DNA of 57,760 nucleotides from Nitrospinota bacterium. GTDB lineage: Bacteria; Nitrospinota; Nitrospinia; JACRGO01. Made by a program: the position numbers and the translations under genes. Position 1 is the stretch's first letter. Each line of letters begins with the position of its first letter. Positions 42,707 to 51,379 of this stretch are shown here, piece by piece. The notes below the pieces were generated by a model. It was given only the letters and a program-made list of their open reading frames with translations, searched no databases and had not been told where the DNA came from. Location: assembly GCA_016212295.1 (NCBI GenBank), contig JACRGO010000073.1, positions 1-57,760 of the forward strand. The letters run 5' to 3'.

Positions 42707-45394
42707 TTATCTTTTCACTTTGTGTCCGGTAAAGCTACCCATCAATTCCCGAAATGACGCGGGCTTGTATTTGTTAAAGTTCTCCTCATCCACATAGACA
42801 AAATCATATTTTGCTTCCACTTGCGCATGATTGATGTCTTCGCACCATTGCCGCAGCCGTTCCATCTTTAGAGGCACGTCCGGATCTTCCCGCCCCTTGG
42901 TCTCGACTATGAAAATTTCCTTGTCTGACGCCTTGACAAAAAAATCCGGATAATAGTTGGAAATATCACCGCCTGAATTCACATAATCCAGCTTAAAGTG
43001 AACCGCGAGATAGTTCTTGGCAAAGGAGACCACATCATCGCACCGTTCAAGGAACTGGGCGAACAATAGCTCAAAATGACTGTCTCCGATAATCCTGTTG
43101 AACACGCTTTTTTTAGGCATCAGATACCCTTGGTCCTTTGCCACAAACGGGCGCGTATGCCTCAACTTGATAGTGTCCCGAATCGCGGCATCGCCCTTGT
43201 CCCGCACAGTGAGCGCATTAATCGCCTTTTTTAACGTCTCAATCAACGTTTTGGTTGCGGCTAATTCAGAGAGGTTACGGAGGGTGTTAGGGTCTTCAAG
43301 GTCAACCTGCCGGTCGAACAACTGATTTTGCACGAAATCCTTGACCTTTCCGTAGAGTACATCGTAACCGCTGACCAACCGCAAGTCTTTCATGATGGCC
43401 CCCGCGAAATAGCCGATGACGCTTCGATAGTCAGCAACGCCCGCCGTATCCAGTATTGTCGTATGAGTGATTTCTCCGTTGGTAATATCCTTGAAGACAA
43501 TCTCACGCTGCTCCTCTTCGCTGAACTGCCGGAAGGCCACTCCGCCGCTCCCGAAAGCTTCCACGTCCAGATCGGAAAGATTTTTATATTCCCGGTAAAC
43601 GCGAGGCGTCATTATTGGAATTTGTATATCGAGGGCCTCAATGTCCTTCTTTTCGTTCTCGCTGTCGATCTCCACGACCAAAGGCGCCTTGGGCTTGGTC
43701 CCTTCTCCCATGGGTTTGCGCTCCAGCACGACGCCCTCGGCTTGAATGGATTCCACGAACTCCATGAAGGCGTCGGTTCCAACAACGCTGACATATTCCT
43801 CTAAGCCGCCGGGATACATCTTGCGCAAACCCCGTCCAAGAGTCTGTTCAGGCAGTATATTGCTCGGAGCCTTATAAGCGCGCAGGCCGACAATTGTGGT
43901 CACATTGCGCACATCCCAACCTTCCTTGAGCATGAGCACGGATACGATGGCTTTGAATGGACTCTCCATATCGTCAATCTCGTTGGCCTGCTTGCGCAGC
44001 CAATCCAGTTCTTCCTTGTTCTTACCCGTGACCGATTCGGAGATTTCCCCGTTGTTCTTGGTATGAATCACCAGCACGGAGCCTTGTAAATCCGGGTAGT
44101 TACTCTCCAGATATTCGGCCACGTCATCGCAGTTCCGGGTGTCATCGGTCATGACGAACAGTATGGCCTTTTTGCCCAGCTTCTCATGTTCCGCATAGGC
44201 CGCGCGCCACTCCACCACCCCCAGGTGAATATAATCGGCGTATTTCTCGGTATACTTGGCGCTCTGGCGCTCAACCAGCTTGGCCCGGCTTGGAGCGTCC
44301 GGCAAAACCGGATGCTTTACCACGTTCTGCTTAATGGCTTCCACAAGCGGGTAATCCGCCACGGTCTGAACAAAAATGGCTCCGCTGTTGTGCTTGGGTG
44401 TGGCGGTCACATCCACCTGTATGGACAGGGCATCGCCTTTTTGCGTCAGACGATTATGGATATCCTCAATGGACTTGAACCATGCCAGTTTCCTGTCGTG
44501 GATGTGGTGCGCCTCGTCGTTCAACACAGCCAACTCGTCAATGTCCCTCACAATCATCCCCAGGTCCACCTTGGAGTTGGTGGTCGCGCCGGCGGGACGC
44601 TTCCCCAGGAAGTAATCCATCGTGTCTTCGTCATCGGGCGAAGGCGGGATATCGTCACCGGCATAGATCCTGTGGATATTGGTCAGGAAAATATTGCCGG
44701 TGGGCCGGGTGATGCGCACATTGTCCTGCACGTGCAGGGTAAGTTGAAAATCATCACGCCAGTTGCGCCCGTCCACGCCGTTATCCGGCAGTACCGGGTC
44801 AGCAAAAAATATACGCAGTCCGGCGAAGTCCTTGTAGATGCGGTCCAGCACGATGATATTGGGCGCGATTACCAAAAAGTTACGCGCCAATTCCGAGTCC
44901 GGCTCATAAAGTTTGTGAAAATAGCTCCAGGCCAAAATAAGGCTCATCACCTTGGTCTTGCCGGTGCCTGTGGCCATTTTGACCACAAAGCGCCGCCAAG
45001 TCTCGTCAAACATGCCTGTGGAGACCGTACCTGAACCGTCGAAGCGCATCATGTCGTACTTGTCCTTCACTCCTGCCGCGTCATAAAGATAGATGATGGT
45101 TTCCACCGCCTCCCGCTGGGCAAAGTAATACTGGAACTCTACCATAGTCCAATCGGCCTGGGGCAGTAGATGCGGGGTGTTGAACCACCAGTTGAGAAGG
45201 GCCCGGCTTGTATCCGCGGCCTTGGCGTAACCGCTGTCCCGCCATGTCTTTACTTGCTTGCGCAGTTCGGGCACCAGCGGGGGCATCAGCTTTTCAAAGC
45301 TGGTTTCCCGTAACGCTTCATCCGCGGGAAACCAACGGATATCGGGGTTGAGAATTTCATGAGGCGATTCAGGAAATTTGGGATGGAGGGCCAT
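42707..45394 (-). CDS. Type III-like restriction endonuclease subunit (Res), DEAD/DEAH helicase
   Basis: An 895-aa SF2 translocase-nuclease. Helicase motif I is MATGTGKTKVMSL (about 138-150), motif II is DEAHH, motif III lies near VDVTATPKH, and motif VI is EQTLGRGLRKM near residue 515. The C-terminal nuclease of PD-(D/E)xK type has YYPDFFVKASDKEIFIVETKGRED (D...ExK). All key residues are present. It would cut DNA in complex with Mod after ATP-driven movement. The gene starts 10 bp after the truncated PIN gene, so it is probably the last gene of the mod operon. Confidence 0.9.
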   Translation of the reverse strand: MALHPKFPESPHEILNPDIRWFPADEALRETSFEKLMPPLVPELRKQVKTWRDSGYAKAADTSRALLNWWFNTPHLLPQADWTMVEFQYYFAQREAVETIIYLYDAAGVKDKYDMMRFDGSGTVSTGMFDETWRRFVVKMATGTGKTKVMSLILAWSYFHKLYEPDSELARNFLVIAPNIIVLDRIYKDFAGLRIFFADPVLPDNGVDGRNWRDDFQLTLHVQDNVRITRPTGNIFLTNIHRIYAGDDIPPSPDDEDTMDYFLGKRPAGATTNSKVDLGMIVRDIDELAVLNDEAHHIHDRKLAWFKSIEDIHNRLTQKGDALSIQVDVTATPKHNSGAIFVQTVADYPLVEAIKQNVVKHPVLPDAPSRAKLVERQSAKYTEKYADYIHLGVVEWRAAYAEHEKLGKKAILFVMTDDTRNCDDVAEYLESNYPDLQGSVLVIHTKNNGEISESVTGKNKEELDWLRKQANEIDDMESPFKAIVSVLMLKEGWDVRNVTTIVGLRAYKAPSNILPEQTLGRGLRKMYPGGLEEYVSVVGTDAFMEFVESIQAEGVVLERKPMGEGTKPKAPLVVEIDSENEKKDIEALDIQIPIMTPRVYREYKNLSDLDVEAFGSGGVAFRQFSEEEQREIVFKDITNGEITHTTILDTAGVADYRSVIGYFAGAIMKDLRLVSGYDVLYGKVKDFVQNQLFDRQVDLEDPNTLRNLSELAATKTLIETLKKAINALTVRDKGDAAIRDTIKLRHTRPFVAKDQGYLMPKKSVFNRIIGDSHFELLFAQFLERCDDVVSFAKNYLAVHFKLDYVNSGGDISNYYPDFFVKASDKEIFIVETKGREDPDVPLKMERLRQWCEDINHAQVEAKYDFVYVDEENFNKYKPASFRELMGSFTGHKVKR

Positions 45395-45404
45395 TGGCTT
45401 TTTT

Positions 45405-45605
45405 TTAGAATGTCCAGTTTTCTTTCTTTACCCATTGTGACAAGCGGTCGCCATAGCCCCCAATCTCGTTATAGACTTCGCGGACCGAGATGATGGTGCC
45501 ATCATTTACCAAACGATCAAACTTTTCCCATAATGAAGGAAAACGTTCCGGGTAAAAGTTGTTGAATAAATCAATCAAGGCACCGCTGTCAAAAACATAC
45601 CTCAT
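45405..45605 (-). CDS. Truncated PIN-like toxin (DUF4411 type)
   Basis: Only 66 aa. It begins MRYVFDSGALIDLFNNFYPE, with the first PIN-domain acid in a YVFDSG motif, and continues IISVREVYNEIGGYGDRL with the second acid, then stops at ENWTF. Full DUF4411-type proteins have roughly 150-170 residues and further acids, so the C-terminal half is missing. Its ATG overlaps the TGA of the ImmA/IrrE gene. Such PIN/ImmA pairs resemble toxin-antitoxin modules. The truncation removes part of the expected active site, so it is probably inactive. Confidence 0.7.
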   Translation of the reverse strand: MRYVFDSGALIDLFNNFYPERFPSLWEKFDRLVNDGTIISVREVYNEIGGYGDRLSQWVKKENWTF

Positions 45606-46774
45606 ACGGCAACTCCCTTACGGAACAGCATTGCTTCCATGCCAGGCACGCTCTTTACTTTCACTCCAAGATAATCCGCTAGTTGTTCCGTTGAAATTCG
45701 CTTCTGATAATACCGGCTGAAAGCCATCTCTAAATATGGTTCCCCAAGATAGGCGCCGGTGTTCCGGTAATAATCTCCGCCTGTGCGCGATTTTTTGCTG
45801 GCTATCGCTCGTTCCCATTCCCGGACTTTGTCTTCGTAATATTTCTGATTAACCATGCTTCGGTCAACCATTTTTCTAAGAATGGCTTCTCTGCTGACAT
45901 GATAGCAATCGGCAAGTTTCTGGATTGATGCGTCATCTATCCTCATACCTTTTGTTCTCCGGGCAAAATCGCGCGAGGGAACAAGGAATTCCCCGGCAAA
46001 ACGATTGCAAAGAATTTCTATCCGGCGATTGTCTCCATGCAGGTAGTTAAGATAGTCTTCTATGCGCGTATCCACGCCGCCGGTCCGGAACAACAAATGC
46101 GCCAATTCATGAAAAAGCGTGAAAATCTGCCGGCTTTTTGACTTGCTGTTGTTTACATAAATTACAGGGAATTGTTCGTCATACAAACAAATTCCTGAGA
46201 AATCGTCCGCCTTGAAAACGGCCTTAAAGACAAAAACTCCGTGCTCTTCCAAAGCATGGCGCCAGGATTTAAGCGCCTCTTCGCTGTCCTTCCATTTAGT
46301 TTGCATGGCAATATCTATTTGCAAATATTCACGAACAACCGTTGCCATCTTCTCGGCTGACACATCCGGAGCAAAAGACAGGTCCCGCGCAATTTGCCGC
46401 TCCGCGGGGTTGATATTGTCATACAGTTCGGCGAGATTCAGTTGCCGAACCTTCGCTTCCCGGATCAAGAAATGTATCCGTGGCGGCATCAAATCGATTT
46501 CATATTCCGGCAAGGTGCGGAAAGTTTGTTCAGGTGTCTCCTCCGAAGGCGGATCGGGAAAAAAGAACAAGGCCAGGGGACGCCTATAAATCCTGTAAGC
46601 CAGAGTTTCCAACTGGGGATATGTAGGAGCGCTCTCGCCCCGTTCCCAGGCGGCGATTGTTTCAGCGGTAATACTTTTTCTATCGAGTTTAAGGACCACT
46701 TCCTCAACGGAAAAACCCGCTGTTTGGCGTGCCCATTGTAAAATCGCCGGATTTACTGGAATTGGCTGTGTCAT
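45602..46774 (-). CDS. XRE-type HTH plus ImmA/IrrE metallopeptidase
   Basis: A 390-aa protein. The N-terminal helix-turn-helix spans about 1-60 (LQWARQTAGFSVEEVVLKL and AWERGESAPTYPQLE). The central IrrE/ImmA-type Zn-peptidase is near residue 220 (IFTLFHELAHLLF, the HExxH motif), followed by CNRFAGEFLVPSRDF with the third ligand Glu, and a C-terminal region of about 100 residues. ATGA overlaps link it to the mod C-terminal ORF upstream and the PIN gene downstream. In related loci it acts as the DNA-binding antitoxin/protease partner of a PIN toxin. Its presence inside a Mod-Res operon suggests it guards or regulates the restriction system. Confidence 0.88.
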   Translation of the reverse strand: MTQPIPVNPAILQWARQTAGFSVEEVVLKLDRKSITAETIAAWERGESAPTYPQLETLAYRIYRRPLALFFFPDPPSEETPEQTFRTLPEYEIDLMPPRIHFLIREAKVRQLNLAELYDNINPAERQIARDLSFAPDVSAEKMATVVREYLQIDIAMQTKWKDSEEALKSWRHALEEHGVFVFKAVFKADDFSGICLYDEQFPVIYVNNSKSKSRQIFTLFHELAHLLFRTGGVDTRIEDYLNYLHGDNRRIEILCNRFAGEFLVPSRDFARRTKGMRIDDASIQKLADCYHVSREAILRKMVDRSMVNQKYYEDKVREWERAIASKKSRTGGDYYRNTGAYLGEPYLEMAFSRYYQKRISTEQLADYLGVKVKSVPGMEAMLFRKGVAV

Positions 46775-47625
46775 ATCCTCACCTCAACAATCTTCATGGT
46801 ATCATTGCCGAAAATATCAACAACTTTCACCGCTATTTTACGCCTTCCCGGCTTGCATTCCTGGAACACGCTTTTAAGCTCCAGTGAGCGGTCCTTCTTG
46901 GTGCGGAAGGATTGCCATTCGTTCTCAAAGACATAATCCCCGGTCCAGACCTCTCCCCACCCCTCGCTTTCGGCGTTCCTCACCCTTATTATCTCCCGCT
47001 TGCTCTCGAAATCAAAATCCACCGCCCAATAATCCACCCAATCCGTCCAATGCCTGGTCAATACCTCGCGGGTGACAATGCCGTCCTTGTCCTTGCTCAC
47101 CTTCACGATCCGGCCCTTTTCCACCACTATCTTGCTGGCCTTATCCTTCAACGCGGCCTCGGCCTTGGCGACGGAATCCTGGGAATAGAAGACGGAGAAG
47201 TCCGTAAGCTCAACCGCGACCTTGTGGGGCGCATGGCCATGCGCCCCTGCAACATGGGGTTTGACCTCCAGGAAGGCCACGTCGTGGAACACCACCTGGT
47301 TTTTCTCCACCGCCCGCTTGTCGAACACGTCGGCCGGGATGTATTTTGGCGCGATATCTATTCCCTTGGCCCTTGCCTCGTCCAGCGCGTTGGGGAAAAG
47401 CCCCATCTCGAACTCAAAGGCCAGGATGTCCACCTTGGTGACATGCTTCTTGCGGCACTCCAGGATGATCTCTTCAACGAAAAGCCGCGTCACCGGCAGG
47501 TTCACCGGCCCCACAGCCACCAGCCTCCCGGCCTTCTTGCCGTGGAAGGCGTGGAACCCTTCTGTCTTCTCGGCCCTGTAAGCTTTCAGGATCAAGTCGA
47601 GAAAATCCTTCTCCTTCGCTTCCAA
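46771..47625 (-). CDS. C-terminal part of the DNA methyltransferase, separated by an in-frame TGA
   Basis: 284 aa from a TTG; in frame it continues back to the TGA at 47665-47667 (VNPDLREEERQKQ precedes the TTG codon). The sequence (KRAVEKNQVVFHDVAFLEVK, DWVDYWAVDFDFE, FGNDTMKIVEV) is the C-terminal half normally fused to Mod proteins of this group, which are about 750-900 aa. No strong ribosome binding site precedes the TTG, so independent translation is uncertain. It overlaps the ImmA start as ATGA, so it was translationally coupled. It is probably part of target recognition or the Res interface. Confidence 0.7.
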   Translation of the reverse strand: MEAKEKDFLDLILKAYRAEKTEGFHAFHGKKAGRLVAVGPVNLPVTRLFVEEIILECRKKHVTKVDILAFEFEMGLFPNALDEARAKGIDIAPKYIPADVFDKRAVEKNQVVFHDVAFLEVKPHVAGAHGHAPHKVAVELTDFSVFYSQDSVAKAEAALKDKASKIVVEKGRIVKVSKDKDGIVTREVLTRHWTDWVDYWAVDFDFESKREIIRVRNAESEGWGEVWTGDYVFENEWQSFRTKKDRSLELKSVFQECKPGRRKIAVKVVDIFGNDTMKIVEVRI

Positions 47626-47664
47626 CTGTTTCTGCCTTTCCTCTTCACGCAGATCTGGGTTGAC

Positions 47665-49044
47665 TCAAATATAGTGCTGGCGCTCGTACTTGCCGAGATT
47701 AAGAATTTCAAAGGCGCGGTAAGGTTTATTTTCTTTCTTGAGTTGGCGTTGAGCGCCGATCATCCGCTTGCGCGTGGTGTGGATGGCGAATTTTCCCAGG
47801 TCGGAGGTTATCCACTTTCTGCCCAGCTTTTCCGCCACGGCGGCCGTGGTGCCGGAGCCGCAGAAGAAATCGGCCACAAGATTGCCTTCATTGGAAGAGG
47901 CTTTGATGATGCGTTCGAGGAGGGCTTCGGGTTTTTGGGTGGGGTAATAAAGTTGCTCGTTGCCAGTCGCAACTGTGATATCGCTCCAGATATCTGGGAC
48001 TTTTTCACCTGGACTTTCATCCAAATAGTGTTTCAGGCCTGGATAGCCAGTTTTTGAATAAACTATCCTTCCCTGTTGATCTAACATCTCCATTTTTTCT
48101 TTCGCGTACACCCAGCAGCGCGAAGACGGTGGTCGTTTTCCCTTCCATTCGTATATTTGCCCTGATGCGGCTCTCGACATGGATGCAGTTAAATCATTTA
48201 TTCGATATCGTCTACCTGTTTTTTCTTCAATGTTCCTATACATATTGTCGACATATTCATCTCGTAAATCTCTATAAGGCTGATTCCAACTGGCATGATC
48301 CAAATTTTTATCATAGAGAAGAATCATGTCATGAATTGCTCCAAATTTTCTTTGAGCGTTACTTTTACTGGTGATCCGTTGCCAAATAATCTCATTTTTG
48401 AAACTATTTTTTCCAAATACTTCGTCTAGGGCGAGCCTCATGTATCCGTTTACATGCCAATCACAATGCACATAAATACTCCCTTCCTCCGCCAGCAAAT
48501 CCCGCATCAGGACCAGCCGCTCATGGATCATGGCGATAAAGGAGTCCGCGCCCTTGCCCCAGGTGTCGCGGTAGGCGATTTCTTCCAGGATATTGGGCTT
48601 CTTGGTGAAGGTGTCGCCGCCGATCTCGATGTCCATGGAGAAATCCGCGCCGACATCAAAGGGCGGGTCGATGTAGATGAGTTTGATGCCGCCCTGCTTT
48701 TCGATTTCTTCCCGAAGCGGGCCGTTCTTCAGGCTGGAGAGGACCAGCTTGTTGTCGCCCCAGATGAGCTTGTTGGTCCAGCCCTTGAGCTGGCGGCCGC
48801 GGGAATCGGTGTCAAACAGGCCGAATTGCAGAGAGGCGTCCTTCTCCGAGCGCGGTTCATCCACATGCTCGATCACCTGAAACGGCAAAACGATGTTGCA
48901 GACCTCGTTGGTCTTGCCGTTCCATATCAGTTCCACTTCCCGCTTTTCATCAAACAGCAGAAAGCGGTATTTGTCAGGCAATGGCTTGTCCGCCTCCAGA
49001 AAGCGGATTATGTCTTGCTTTTCCTGCTCCGTCAGTCGCGCCAT
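47665..49044 (-). CDS. Site-specific DNA methyltransferase (Mod), N-terminal 459 aa, ends at a premature TGA
   Basis: A beta-class N4-cytosine/N6-adenine methyltransferase. The catalytic motif IYIDPPFDVG comes first (about residue 135), the variable target-recognition region follows (about 220-350), and the SAM motif VADFFCGSGTTAAVAEKLG comes near residue 395. The ORF ends YERQHYI-TGA, while the frame continues VNPDLREEERQKQ. Homologues that I recall read a Gly at this position, so GGA to TGA is the simplest explanation. The catalytic core is intact; the C-terminal half is the next ORF. It is the first gene of the Mod-ImmA-PIN-Res set, 90 bp after cusB. Confidence 0.85.
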   Translation of the reverse strand: MARLTEQEKQDIIRFLEADKPLPDKYRFLLFDEKREVELIWNGKTNEVCNIVLPFQVIEHVDEPRSEKDASLQFGLFDTDSRGRQLKGWTNKLIWGDNKLVLSSLKNGPLREEIEKQGGIKLIYIDPPFDVGADFSMDIEIGGDTFTKKPNILEEIAYRDTWGKGADSFIAMIHERLVLMRDLLAEEGSIYVHCDWHVNGYMRLALDEVFGKNSFKNEIIWQRITSKSNAQRKFGAIHDMILLYDKNLDHASWNQPYRDLRDEYVDNMYRNIEEKTGRRYRINDLTASMSRAASGQIYEWKGKRPPSSRCWVYAKEKMEMLDQQGRIVYSKTGYPGLKHYLDESPGEKVPDIWSDITVATGNEQLYYPTQKPEALLERIIKASSNEGNLVADFFCGSGTTAAVAEKLGRKWITSDLGKFAIHTTRKRMIGAQRQLKKENKPYRAFEILNLGKYERQHYI

Positions 49045-49133
49045 AAAAGTTCTCTTCGGCCTTTCTACTTACGTTGTTTCACTCTTTACTCATGTCCGTC
49101 ATAATCCAATCGGGGCGTTAACCGTGTTTTATT

Positions 49134-50921
49134 TTAATGCTTCGAATGGCCGTCCGCCCTTTCAACTTGACCGTCCTTCAGCGGCCCTTTCATAACCGGT
49201 ATGAGGGTCATGCCGCAGCGCGGGCATTTGCCTGGTTTGTCCTCCCGGACCTCCGAATGCTCCGGCAGGGGGCAGGTGTAATACTCAACCGGGGCGCCTG
49301 GGCGGATCTGCGCCAACTGGTCCTGGCTCACCGGCGCAAGGGCCATTCCGCACAGGGGACATTTGCCCGGATGTTGGTATTGTATGGCCACGTGTTCCGG
49401 CATGGGGCAAATATAAACAAGGGCCTGGGACGCGGCCTTGTCCGCCCCCTCTCCGTGCTGGTGTTCCATCACATGGCCGGCGTGCTCTTCATGAGATTCC
49501 GGCGCCTTGGCCGTCTTCTCCGCGCCGGGCCGCAGCATCTTCTGGATTGCCTCGCGAAGCTGGCTCTCGGAATCGAGCATGAACTGGCCGGACGCCACCA
49601 CCCGCTCCCCTTCGGAAAGTCCGCTCAGGACCTGATACATGTCGTTTTCGGACTTGAGGCCGAGTGAGACCTCGCGCGGCTCGAAGCGTCCCCCGTCCAG
49701 CGCCACGAAGACCGTGTTTTTTTCGCCGCTTCGCAAGACTGAGGAATCCGGCGCCAGCAATACCGACGGCTCTATCTCGGCGCGCAACTCCACAGTAGCG
49801 AACATTCCAGGTTTCAGGAAAAAGCCTGGGTTGTGAAATTCCATCCGGACTTTCGCGGTGCGGGTTTTTTCGTCAACCGTGGGATAGATATAGGTAACGC
49901 GGCCCCGGAATTTCCGGTCCGGCAGATAGGAAAGGCTCACCACGGCCTCCTGCCCAAGGCGCACGAACCCGAGGTCCTGCTCATAGACCTGAGACTGGAC
50001 CCACACCAGGGCAAGGTCCGCCAGTCGGTAGAGTTTCTCTCCTGGCTCCGTCACTTGTCCCTTGACAACATGCTTCTCCACCACTATGCCGTCCATCGGG
50101 GCGTTTACGCTGAGGGTCTTCTTGACCTGTTTCGTTTTTCTCAACTCCTCGATCTGCTCGTCCGAGATATCGAAGAACTTAAGCTTGGTCAAGGCGCTGG
50201 ACCGCATGGATTCTCCTCCTCCGCCCTGATTCAAGGTAAGAAGGAACTCCCTTTGCGCGCTGTAGAGATCGGGGGAATATATCTCGAAGAGCGGCTCTCC
50301 GCGATGCACCTGTCGGCCGGTTGCGTCCACATGGAGTTCCTCTATCCAGCCCTTGAATTTGGTGGTCACGTCCACAAGCGTGGTTTCGTCGAAATCTATT
50401 GCTCCCACGGTGCGGACCACCTTGCGGAGCGGTCCCCTGGCGACCAGCGCTGTGCGGATACCCATATTCTGCGCGGTTACCGGGTCGATGGAGATAATGG
50501 AGGAGGCGTCGGCTTCGCCCTCATACACAGGGACCATGTCCATGCCCATGCTGTCCTTTCCGGGCGTGGGGCTTGCCTCCCCTGGACTCATGGTGGATTT
50601 ATAGAATTTGATCTTGCGTTCCTTGGCTGGGCCTTCGCCTTTGGCTGATTCACCGGGCTGCGCGTCCGGTCCATTTTTTTTATGGACGGGCATTAATTTC
50701 ATCCCGCAGATCGGGCAATTCCCCGGTTTGTTCTGGATCACTTGCGGGTGCATGCCGCAGGTGTAGAGCTGCTCTCCCCCGGCGATGGTAAGGGCTGGAT
50801 CGGTCTCCGGAGTCACGGTGATGAGAGGAACGTTCACAAAATATGCGGCGGCAAGGACCAAGCCGATAAAGGCCAGACCTAAAACTTTTCCTTTTATTGT
50901 TGTTGGAATTATTTTTTTCAT
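49134..50921 (-). CDS. cusB: CusB-type RND periplasmic adaptor with three heavy-metal-binding domains
   Basis: A 595-aa membrane-fusion protein with an N-terminal membrane anchor (about 12-30). The first metal-binding domain is YTCGMHPQVIQNKPGNCPIC near 53-78, followed by a Met-rich stretch KDSMGMDMVPVYEG. The adaptor barrel-sandwich hybrid and beta-barrel cover about 150-450. Two more metal domains end the protein: YICPMPEHVAIQYQHPGKCP and YYTCPLPEHSEVREDKPGKC, plus a His-containing tail. E. coli CusB lacks these C-terminal domains. GGAGG precedes the ATG. It bridges CusA and the TolC channel and hands over Cu/Ag. Confidence 0.92.
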   Translation of the reverse strand: MKKIIPTTIKGKVLGLAFIGLVLAAAYFVNVPLITVTPETDPALTIAGGEQLYTCGMHPQVIQNKPGNCPICGMKLMPVHKKNGPDAQPGESAKGEGPAKERKIKFYKSTMSPGEASPTPGKDSMGMDMVPVYEGEADASSIISIDPVTAQNMGIRTALVARGPLRKVVRTVGAIDFDETTLVDVTTKFKGWIEELHVDATGRQVHRGEPLFEIYSPDLYSAQREFLLTLNQGGGGESMRSSALTKLKFFDISDEQIEELRKTKQVKKTLSVNAPMDGIVVEKHVVKGQVTEPGEKLYRLADLALVWVQSQVYEQDLGFVRLGQEAVVSLSYLPDRKFRGRVTYIYPTVDEKTRTAKVRMEFHNPGFFLKPGMFATVELRAEIEPSVLLAPDSSVLRSGEKNTVFVALDGGRFEPREVSLGLKSENDMYQVLSGLSEGERVVASGQFMLDSESQLREAIQKMLRPGAEKTAKAPESHEEHAGHVMEHQHGEGADKAASQALVYICPMPEHVAIQYQHPGKCPLCGMALAPVSQDQLAQIRPGAPVEYYTCPLPEHSEVREDKPGKCPRCGMTLIPVMKGPLKDGQVERADGHSKH

Positions 50922-50936
50922 ACGGGACCTCCAAAA

Positions 50937-51344
50937 TTATTTTGGGGCGTTGGATTTTATACTCTTTATAATGGAGTCCAGGCTCGCGACCTTTAGTCTG
51001 AACCCACCGAAATCCATCTCATAGGCTTCGGCTCTGAGGGAGGCAAAGGACTTTATCCCATGCACATCCGGCATGAACTCGAGTTGAATTCCGGAATTGT
51101 CGTTCACTACACGGTATAGTCCGGATAAAGGATAGTATGGCTTTAGAATATAAGCGTCGAGTTCCCGCGCCAGAACCTTGAGCTTTCGCAAATTCAATGG
51201 GGTCTTCCGGAACATAAAGCCAAAGTCCATTGTGGTGACCGGCGCCCCCTGTAAAGCGGCCGCCGCGTTGCCGATGAGCACCGTTTCAAGTCTGGCCTTT
51301 GTCAATGCTCCTGCTATTTTTTCTAATAAAGGTTCCGCGTTCAT
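50937..51344 (-). CDS. Nucleotidyltransferase-fold protein with degenerate active site
   Basis: A 135-aa protein resembling the AbiEii/DUF6036-type nucleotidyltransferase fold: ETVLIGNAAAALQGAPVTTM, then DFGF where the family has DxD, and LQLEFMPDVHGIKSF-like later strands (GIQLEFMPD). The usual GG is GN and the second catalytic Asp is Gly, so catalysis is doubtful. It ends 15 bp before cusB and could be co-transcribed. Members of this fold serve as toxins or antitoxins, but its role here is unknown. Confidence 0.6.
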   Translation of the reverse strand: MNAEPLLEKIAGALTKARLETVLIGNAAAALQGAPVTTMDFGFMFRKTPLNLRKLKVLARELDAYILKPYYPLSGLYRVVNDNSGIQLEFMPDVHGIKSFASLRAEAYEMDFGGFRLKVASLDSIIKSIKSNAPK

Positions 51345-51379
51345 TTGGCCTTTCCCTCGTTTTCTGTCATAAAAAAATC

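Noticed and set aside
43328-45034. Long plus-strand ORFs (158 and 282 aa) within res
   Set aside because: They are antisense frames of the Res helicase, whose motifs are all in the minus frame.
47625-47667. TGA recoded as glycine or selenocysteine throughout the genome
   Set aside because: TGA terminates many intact genes here (pilN, pilM, mreD, murE-side barrel), and no selenocysteine insertion element is evident near this TGA.
46912-48057. 381-aa plus-strand ORF across the mod gene
   Set aside because: Antisense shadow spanning the mod halves; no ribosome binding site or domain. Its length reflects the codon bias of the opposite strand.
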